Source: Paratinospora sagittata
Lineage: Eukaryota > Streptophyta > Magnoliopsida > Ranunculales > Menispermaceae
Assembly (NCBI GenBank): GCA_035771175.1
Contig: CM069607.1
Location: 6,932,501 to 6,996,500, forward strand
Reading direction: 5' to 3'
Length of the DNA stretch: 64,000 nt
In this document: positions 21,845 through 29,300 of the stretch, piece by piece
How positions within the stretch are numbered: position 1 is the first letter of the stretch
Layout of the letters: each line of letters begins with the position of its first letter
Translations under genes and position numbers: made by a program
Notes under the pieces: generated by a model
What the model saw: only the letters and a program-made list of their open reading frames with translations
What the model was told of the DNA's origin: nothing
Database searches by the model: none

Positions 21845-24800
21845 AAACAAGAATATTTCACTATGAAATGTTGTTCTCTCCGAAAGAAAGATCTTTATCG
21901 ACACTATTCTCGAATGCTTCAGCGTTATCATTTACTTGGCGGATATGATAAGACAGATCTGAAACATACATTTATTGCTTCACTTCCAAAGGAAACTCAT
22001 CCTGAATTAAACCGTCTTCTCAAAGCTCTTGGAAGACCTTTGGAACAATTATCTCTTGCTGAAATATTCCAACAACTACTCGAAGCCATTGAAAGAAATT
22101 GTGAATTACGACGACTTATTTCAGAGTCTCAGACATCCACCTTCTATACATCAAATGTCTGTGATAAGAAGTATCTTGAGATTGGCTGTAAATCCAATTG
22201 TCACTGCTCTCCTCATAAAAAGAAGAAATCCCCAAAATTATGGAAGTTCCATAAAAAGAATCCTCAGAAGTTTTCAACATTCTCCAAACGACAACGTTGG
22301 AAGAAAAAACGTCATCTTCGCTATTTCAAGCGACGCACTACACCATCTACAAATACTCGGTGTTATCTATGCAACAAGCCTGGCCACTTTGCCAAGCAAT
22401 GTCCTGACAAGAATAAGAAAGGCCAACATCTTATTCAACAGATTCAACATTCTTATTCTCTCCAAGATGACCAAGATATTGAATCAGTATTCTCAGAACA
22501 AGAATCTCCAAATGATGACACTCTTTTCGTCTACCACGAAACTTTTTCTGATGATGAGGATCCTATTTCTTCTCCTAATGATGACGATTATATCGGCATG
22601 ATTAAGCCATATCATCCTCCTTCTATGGCTGTCTCTCATGTTATGCCCTATGCTGAAATTTCCGTCTTACCTACCAAATTTGATAATCCAATCAAGGTAA
22701 TTGGTTATTTCGATACTGGTGCATTTAAAAGTATGATGAATCCTCGCATCCTCCCGGATCACTTTTGGAAACCTCATACTGAATCCTTCAAAGCTGCTAA
22801 TAATGAGATTTTTCAGACTCAACTGATTACTGCTCGGAAGATTGGTCTCAAATTCTTCCCTAATCTCATTCTATGGACTCATATACTTGGATGTGATCTT
22901 CCTGACAAGGATATATTGTTTGGAATGGATCTCTACTCCAAATCCAAGTTAAGAATTCTACCTCATGGAATTTCTTATCAGAATCAAACACTTTTATATA
23001 CAACTATCCCTAAGTTGTATACCATTCAAGATATTCCCAAGGATGTTCCCAACTATCAAGATAAGCTCAAGTCATGCTTCAGTGAATCACACAAGACTTT
23101 TGTTCATCAACATCCTTTATGGAAGAATTCTAAATTCTATATCCATCTCCCATTTAAGCTGAATGAAGACATCAATCCTACAAAGGCTATTCACCCTGGA
23201 ATGCCTCCTGATGAACTTGCCTTAGCAAGACAAGAATGTGATGATCTCCTATCTCAAGGTTTGATTGAACCTACTACTTCCGATTGGGCTTGTCAAGCCT
23301 TCTACGTCAATAAACGAGCTGAACTTACTCGAGGAAAGAAACGTTTTGTTATCAATTACAAACCGTTGAATGTCTTTCTCAAAGATGATAAATTTCCTCT
23401 TCCAAAGATATCCTCCCAGCTTACCTTACTTTCAGGATCCACCATCTACAGCAAATTTGATCTGAAAGCAGGATTTTGGCAACTGGGTGTTCATCCTGAT
23501 GATAGATCCAAGACAGCTTTCTGCATTCCTAATGCTCATTACCAATGGACTGTTATGCCATTTGGACTCAAGGTTGCACCTTCACTATTCCAGAAAGCTA
23601 TGACTCGCATCTATGCTCCTATATTATCAACCGCTCTTATTTATATTGACGACATCTTACTCTTCTCCAAGACTGACGCTGCTCATCACCAGCTTATCTC
23701 TCAGTTCTTAGATATTACGCAACAGCATGGTATCATGCTCTCTGAAAAGAAGAGTATATTGTGTACATCCGAAATTGATTTCCTTGGTATGAAGTTCTTT
23801 AATGGTGTCTATCAGCCTGGTTCTCATATTGCTGTGGAATTACTTCAATTCCCTGACACTCATCTGACAGTTAAACAACTTCAGCAATTTCTCGGTATTA
23901 TCAATTATCTGCGGATGTTTATACCTCACATCACACGACATACATCAGTTTTATCTTCTCTCTTGAAGAAAAATCCTCCTCCTTGGCAGGATATACATAC
24001 TGATGTTGTTCAAGTTCTCAAGAAGATTTGTCAGAATCCTCCCCCACTGGTTATACCTAGTACAGACTCTCTTATACTGCAGACTGATGCGTCTGATTAT
24101 TATTGGGGTGCTGTTCTTCTTGAACGCAAAGATTCCACTGACTCTATTTGTGGATATCACAGTGGCAAATTTTCCGAATCAGAACTCCATTACCATATCA
24201 CAATCAAAGAAGTCCTTGCTGTCAAATATGGTATTATGAAGTTCGCCTTTTTCTTAAAACCTGCTCAATTCGAGATTCAAATGGACAATTCCTCATTTCC
24301 TAAAATGTTGGAATTCAAGAACAAAATGGTTCCCTCTGCTCAACTTCTTCGTCTCCAGGAATGGTTTACTCAGTTCCAATTCACAGTTAAACATATTCCA
24401 GGAAATAAGAATGTTTTGGCCGACTTTCTCTCCAGACCTATTCAGAAACCTAATGCTCAACAGGTTTCCCTGTTCCATGATGGTCTTACTTTCCCCTTAC
24501 TAATCCAGCCCAATACTGTTCATAATACTCGGCCTATCCAATTAATTCATGCCCATGGCATTTTCCCTCTTATCGGTGCCATATTTCCTCCTGGCTTACC
24601 TAGGCCCATAACTGCTCATGAAGTCCATACTTATGCTCAACAACACTTGTTTGAGTTTGCCCATAAATATTTTATGGACTATCCAGCTCATCTTTACCTA
24701 CAACCTCAGGCCCTCCATCAGACTAAGCCCTACTTATTCTTATTTCATATACGACCTGATATATCTGAAAAGTTTTTCTGGTATATATGGTGTATTTCGT

Positions 24801-25612
24801 GTCTATACAAAATAGCTTTAATTTTTATTCCTTCTGAAATACAGCAGTATTTACAGTCACATACTACATCACGATTAGACTGGTGTATGGATCTATTTGC
24901 TCCACGACAACAATGGCTACGTCATATTTCTGAGATATGCCAGCAAAAGCCTCTCCGCCTTCATGCTATATATATTGGCTACCAGCCATTCTCTGATTCA
25001 TCCCAAGGACTTATTACAGAGCATTATCTCCAAGAGTTTCAGACTTACTCTTGCCATCTTACAGAAGCAATACTTTCAGGAGTCCGAAGATTTTTAGAAG
25101 ACATTAATGGTTCTTCTCCTCCTGCCAGTTCCCATACTCATTTCGGTCCTCATGAATTCATTCCCTCTGAATCTTTGGATGAATTAATACAGAGTCAAGC
25201 CCCTTGGCATATTGAAGCTCCTCTTCCTCAATTTAGAGATCCACCAGAACGATCTCCCAATCCTTCTCCGATCAGACAACGCCTTGGTGAGTCTCCTCTG
25301 ATTTCTGAAGCTCTCTATGATAATCAAGAACAACAGGAAGCAGAATATCAGTATCAGCTTCGTCAAGGTATCCCTCATTCTCCCAACTTCAGAGATCCTC
25401 CCAGACGAACTAACAGAAGTGTGAATGATCCACCTCTCTCACGAGATGAGATCATAGAATGCCAGCAAGCTCAAGACTTTGAAGACAATGCCCGCATTGC
25501 CTTAGGTCTCCTACCTCCTCCTCCTGTTGACCACCATGAAGACTGGCTCGACAACTTCGACACAGGTGACCCTGATGTAGATATGGAAACACAGTGTGAC
25601 ACTTCACCATGA
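21845..25612 (+). CDS. caulimovirid polyprotein, 5'-truncated (coat-protein part, protease, RT, RNase H, C-terminal extension)
   Basis: An open frame of about 1,255 codons with no native start; the first in-frame ATG is at 21863. Counting from codon 21827, a basic region precedes the zinc knuckle CYLCNKPGHFAKQC at 179-192. The retropepsin-type Asp-Thr-Gly is at 296-298, the reverse transcriptase YIDD at 606-609 and the first RNase H Asp at 754. RNase H ends near 870, followed by about 390 residues I cannot assign. The proteins would package and reverse-transcribe the viral pregenomic RNA. Compared with copy 2 it lacks the first ~748 residues but keeps the true C-terminus, 43 residues beyond the break in copy 2. 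The TGA at 25610-25612 overlaps the next ATG. Confidence 0.88.
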   Translation, partial: KQEYFTMKCCSLRKKDLYRHYSRMLQRYHLLGGYDKTDLKHTFIASLPKETHPELNRLLKALGRPLEQLSLAEIFQQLLEAIERNCELRRLISESQTSTFYTSNVCDKKYLEIGCKSNCHCSPHKKKKSPKLWKFHKKNPQKFSTFSKRQRWKKKRHLRYFKRRTTPSTNTRCYLCNKPGHFAKQCPDKNKKGQHLIQQIQHSYSLQDDQDIESVFSEQESPNDDTLFVYHETFSDDEDPISSPNDDDYIGMIKPYHPPSMAVSHVMPYAEISVLPTKFDNPIKVIGYFDTGAFKSMMNPRILPDHFWKPHTESFKAANNEIFQTQLITARKIGLKFFPNLILWTHILGCDLPDKDILFGMDLYSKSKLRILPHGISYQNQTLLYTTIPKLYTIQDIPKDVPNYQDKLKSCFSESHKTFVHQHPLWKNSKFYIHLPFKLNEDINPTKAIHPGMPPDELALARQECDDLLSQGLIEPTTSDWACQAFYVNKRAELTRGKKRFVINYKPLNVFLKDDKFPLPKISSQLTLLSGSTIYSKFDLKAGFWQLGVHPDDRSKTAFCIPNAHYQWTVMPFGLKVAPSLFQKAMTRIYAPILSTALIYIDDILLFSKTDAAHHQLISQFLDITQQHGIMLSEKKSILCTSEIDFLGMKFFNGVYQPGSHIAVELLQFPDTHLTVKQLQQFLGIINYLRMFIPHITRHTSVLSSLLKKNPPPWQDIHTDVVQVLKKICQNPPPLVIPSTDSLILQTDASDYYWGAVLLERKDSTDSICGYHSGKFSESELHYHITIKEVLAVKYGIMKFAFFLKPAQFEIQMDNSSFPKMLEFKNKMVPSAQLLRLQEWFTQFQFTVKHIPGNKNVLADFLSRPIQKPNAQQVSLFHDGLTFPLLIQPNTVHNTRPIQLIHAHGIFPLIGAIFPPGLPRPITAHEVHTYAQQHLFEFAHKYFMDYPAHLYLQPQALHQTKPYLFLFHIRPDISEKFFWYIWCISCLYKIALIFIPSEIQQYLQSHTTSRLDWCMDLFAPRQQWLRHISEICQQKPLRLHAIYIGYQPFSDSSQGLITEHYLQEFQTYSCHLTEAILSGVRRFLEDINGSSPPASSHTHFGPHEFIPSESLDELIQSQAPWHIEAPLPQFRDPPERSPNPSPIRQRLGESPLISEALYDNQEQQEAEYQYQLRQGIPHSPNFRDPPRRTNRSVNDPPLSRDEIIECQQAQDFEDNARIALGLLPPPPVDHHEDWLDNFDTGDPDVDMETQCDTSP

Positions 25613-26049
25613 ACATTCACCTTTTCTCTCGTTATCTGACTGCCTATCTTACCAACAACACCAACAGTTTCAACCGAGATCGACTACTTACTGCTTACAT
25701 GGACAACAACCCACATAATCAATTTCCCCGTCTTCGACGAGAACTCGCTCTCCTCCGACTTCGACGATTTCGTGATTCACGCCGAATCATCCAACGCCTC
25801 AACAACATAGATCTCTCTGAATCTTCTCCTTCAACAAGATTAATAGTACTCAACAGAATCCACCGAGCTCATCGCATGATCGATCGACAGATGCAACTCT
25901 ATCTCACTGACCTCATCGATGACATCAACATTGCCCAGCAATCATCTCCACCAACTCAGCCAGATTCCTCCTCATCTGCTAGCTCATCTTCACATGTCGT
26001 GGTCCCCACTCATGTCCCCCACTCACCACAAGAGGACAAATCGACATGA
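25609..26049 (+). CDS. caulimovirid downstream ORF, 146 residues, function unknown
   Basis: The start ATG at 25609-25611 overlaps the polyprotein TGA as ATGA, an arrangement that permits termination-reinitiation. The product has an Arg/Leu-rich central part (about 40-70, RRELALLRLRRFRDSRR) likely to form a basic amphipathic helix, and a Ser/Pro-rich tail. I recognise no domain. Some caulimovirids carry an accessory ORF after the polymerase, but I cannot match this one to the inclusion-body or transactivator protein; it is much shorter. Only copy 1 retains it. Confidence 0.65.
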   Translation: MNIHLFSRYLTAYLTNNTNSFNRDRLLTAYMDNNPHNQFPRLRRELALLRLRRFRDSRRIIQRLNNIDLSESSPSTRLIVLNRIHRAHRMIDRQMQLYLTDLIDDINIAQQSSPPTQPDSSSSASSSSHVVVPTHVPHSPQEDKST

Positions 26050-26183
26050 TGCGTCCACTTTATGTACAGTATAAAGACAGAGCATCTTTGTTTTATGTCT
26101 CATTGCTTTTTGTGAGTGTGTTTACTTTCCAGCTCATTGCACGTGATCTTATCTTCAGCCAGCTCAAAGACTACCAGCTGTCC

Positions 26184-26250
26184 CGGATTTGAAGACCTCT
26201 GAAGTCCTCGGATTTGAAGATGTTTGAAGTCCGTGTTTGTCTATAAATAA
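26184..26250 (+). promoter_or_regulatory. pararetroviral promoter: 25-bp tandem repeats and TATA box
   Basis: Two 25-bp repeats starting CGGATTTGAAGA lie at 26184 and 26209, directly before the TATA-like CTATAAATAA at 26241-26250. A G-box CACGTG is at 26140-26145. The position after the last ORF matches the single intergenic promoter of caulimovirids, which drives the pregenomic RNA. Transcription here would run plus-ward into copy 2, which lies in the opposite orientation. Confidence 0.65.
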
Positions 26251-26346
26251 GAGTTGTATTTTCATTTGTAATGATCGAGTCTTCTAGTTTTGTATCCAGT
26301 TATTTAGTTTTCTGTTTAACATTATTCTTCCCAGCTTTGTCTACCT

Positions 26347-29300
26347 TTAACTTTGCTTGTGTATTGTAAGATAATCCTGTCTACAATTAGTGTGTGTGTG
26401 CCGTAATAGGTGTTTAAAGTCTTGAGCTTGCGGGCATTCTATGATCTCATCTCGTGAGAGAGGTGGATCATTCACACTTCTGTTAGTTCGTCTGGGAGGA
26501 TCTCTGAAGTTGGGAGAAGGAGGGATACCTTGACGAAGCTGATACTGATATTCTGCTTCCTGTTGTTCTTGATTATCATAGAGAGCTTCAGAAATCAGAG
26601 GAGACTCACCAAGGCGTTGTCTGATCGGAGAAGGACTGGGAGATCGTTCTGGTGGATCTCTAAATTGAGGAAGAGGAGCTTCAATATGCCAAGGGGCTTG
26701 ACTCTGTATTAATTCATCCAAAGATTCAGAGGGAATGAATTCATGAGGACCGATATGAGTATGGGAACTGGCAGGAGGAGAAGAACCATTAATGTCTTCT
26801 AAAAATCTTCGGACTCCTGAAAGTATTGCTTCTGTAAGATGGCAAGAGTAAGTCTGAAACTCTTGGAGATAATGCTCTGTAATAAGTCCTTGGGATGAAT
26901 CAGAGAATGGCTGGTAGCCAATATATATAGCATGAAGGCGGAGAGGCTTTTGCTGGCATATCTCAGAAATATGACGTAGCCATTGTTGTCGTGGAGCAAA
27001 TAGATCCATACACCAGTCTAATCGTGATGTAGTATGTGACTGTAAATACTGCTGTATTTCAGAAGGAATAAAAATTAAAGCTATTTTGTATAGACACGAA
27101 ATACACCATATATACCAGAAAAACTTTTCAGATATATCAGGTCGTATATGAAATAAGAATAAGTAGGGCTTAGTCTGATGGAGGGCCTGAGGTTGTAGGT
27201 AAAGATGAGCTGGATAGTCCATAAAGTATTTATGGGCAAACTCAAACAAGTGTTGTTGAGCATAAGTATGGACTTCATGAGCAGTTATGGGCCTAGGTAA
27301 GCCAGGAGAAAATATGGCACCGATAAGAGGGAAAATGCCATGGGCATGAATTAATTGGATAGGCCGAGTATTATGAACAGTATTGGGCTGGATTAGTAAG
27401 GGGAAAGTAAGACCATCATGGAACAGGGAAACCTGTTGAGCATTAGGTTTCTGAATAAGTCTGGAGAGAAAGTCGGCCAAAACATTCTTATTTCCTGGAA
27501 TATGTTTAACTGTGAATTGGAACTGAGTAAACCATTCCTGGAGACGAAGAAGTTGAGCAGAGGGAACCATTTTGTTCTTGAGTTCCAACATTTTAGGAAA
27601 TGAGAAATTGTCCATTTGAATCTCGAATTGAGCAGGTTTTAAGAAAAAGGCGAACTTCATAATACCATATTTGACAGCAAGGACTTCTTTGATTGTGATA
27701 TGGTAATGGAGTTCTGATTCGGAAAATTTGCCACTGTGATATCCACAAATAGAGTCAGTGGAATCTTTGCGTTCAAGAAGAACAGCACCCCAATAATAAT
27801 CAGACGCATCAGTCTGCAGTATAAGAGAGTCTGTACTAGGTATAACCAGTGGGGGAGGATTCTGACAAATCTTCTTGAGAACTTGAACAGCATCAGTATG
27901 TATATCCTGCCAAGGAGGAGGATTTTTCTTCAAGAGAGAAGATAAAACTGATGTATGTCGTGTGATGTGAGGTATAAACATCCGCAGATAATTGATAATA
28001 CCGAGAAATTGCTGAAGTTGTTTAACTGTCAGATGAGTGTCAGGGAATTGAAGTAATTCCACAGCAATATGAGAACCAGGCTGATAGACACCATTAAAGA
28101 ACTTCATACCAAGGAAATCAATTTCGGATGTACACAATATACTCTTCTTTTCAGAGAGCATGATACCATGCTGTTGCGTAATATCTAAGAACTGAGAGAT
28201 AAGCTGGTGATGAGCAGCGTCAGTCTTGGAGAAGAGTAAGATGTCGTCAATATAAATAAGAGCGGTTGATAATATAGGAGCATAGATGCGAGTCATAGCT
28301 TTCTGGAATAGTGAAGGTGCAACCTTGAGTCCAAATGGCATAACAGTCCATTGGTAATGAGCATTAGGAATGCAGAAAGCTGTCTTGGATCTATCATCAG
28401 GATGAACACCCAGTTGCCAAAATCCTGCTTTCAGATCAAATTTGCTGTAGATGGTGGATCCTGAAAGTAAGGTAAGCTGGGAGGATATCTTTGGAAGAGG
28501 AAATTTATCATCTTTGAGAAAGACATTCAACGGTTTGTAATTGATAACAAAACGTTTCTTTCCTCGAGTAAGTTCAGCTCGTTTATTGACGTAGAAGGCT
28601 TGACAAGCCCAATCGGAAGTAGTAGGTTCAATCAAACCTTGAGATAGGAGATCATCACATTCTTGTCTTGCTAAGGCAAGTTCATCAGGAGGCATTCCAG
28701 GGTGAATAGCCTTTGTAGGATTGATGTCTTCATTCAGCTTAAATGGGAGATGGATATAGAATTTAGAATTCTTCCATAAAGGATGTTGATGAACAAAAGT
28801 CTTGTGTGATTCACTGAAGCATGACTTGAGCTTATCTTGATAGTTGGGAACATCCTTGGGAATATCTTGAATGGTATACAACTTAGGGATAGTTGTATAT
28901 AAAAGTGTTTGATTCTGATAAGAAATTCCATGAGGTAGAATTCTTAACTTGGATTTGGAGTAGAGATCCATTCCAAACAATATATCCTTGTCAGGAAGAT
29001 CACATCCAAGTATATGAGTCCATAGAATGAGATTAGGGAAGAATTTGAGACCAATCTTCCGAGCAGTAATCAGTTGAGTCTGAAAAATCTCATTATTAGC
29101 AGCTTTGAAGGATTCAGTATGAGGTTTCCAAAAGTGATCCGGGAGGATGCGAGGATTCATCATACTTTTAAATGCACCAGTATCGAAATAACCAATTACC
29201 TTGATTGGATTATCAAATTTGGTAGGTAAGACGGAAATTTCAGCATAGGGCATAACATGAGAGACAGCCATAGAAGGAGGATGATATGGCTTAATCATGC

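Larger units (their letters stand above)
21843..26415 (+). mobile_element. endogenous caulimovirid (pararetrovirus), copy 1, 5'-truncated
   Basis: Viral sequence starts at ACAAACAAGAATATTTC, where identity with copy 2 (minus strand, near 30060) begins, and runs through the coat-protein region, CCHC finger, protease, reverse transcriptase, RNase H, C-terminal extension, a further ORF and the intergenic promoter region. It meets copy 2 tail to tail at 26416. There is no integrase, as expected for a pararetrovirus integrated passively. Reading frames are open. The RNase H sequence (KEVLAVKYGI, SFPKML) is closest by eye to badnavirus/tungrovirus-type caulimovirids, but I do not assign a genus. 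Confidence 0.9.

Noticed and set aside
21827..21862. Apparent start of the copy 1 polyprotein at 21827
   Set aside because: The codon is TTG and lies in host DNA; viral homology begins at about 21843, so the gene is truncated, not a new start.
26347..26415. C-terminal residues of the copy 2 polyprotein frame
   Set aside because: They are read from DNA on the far side of the inversion junction and are not part of the native protein.
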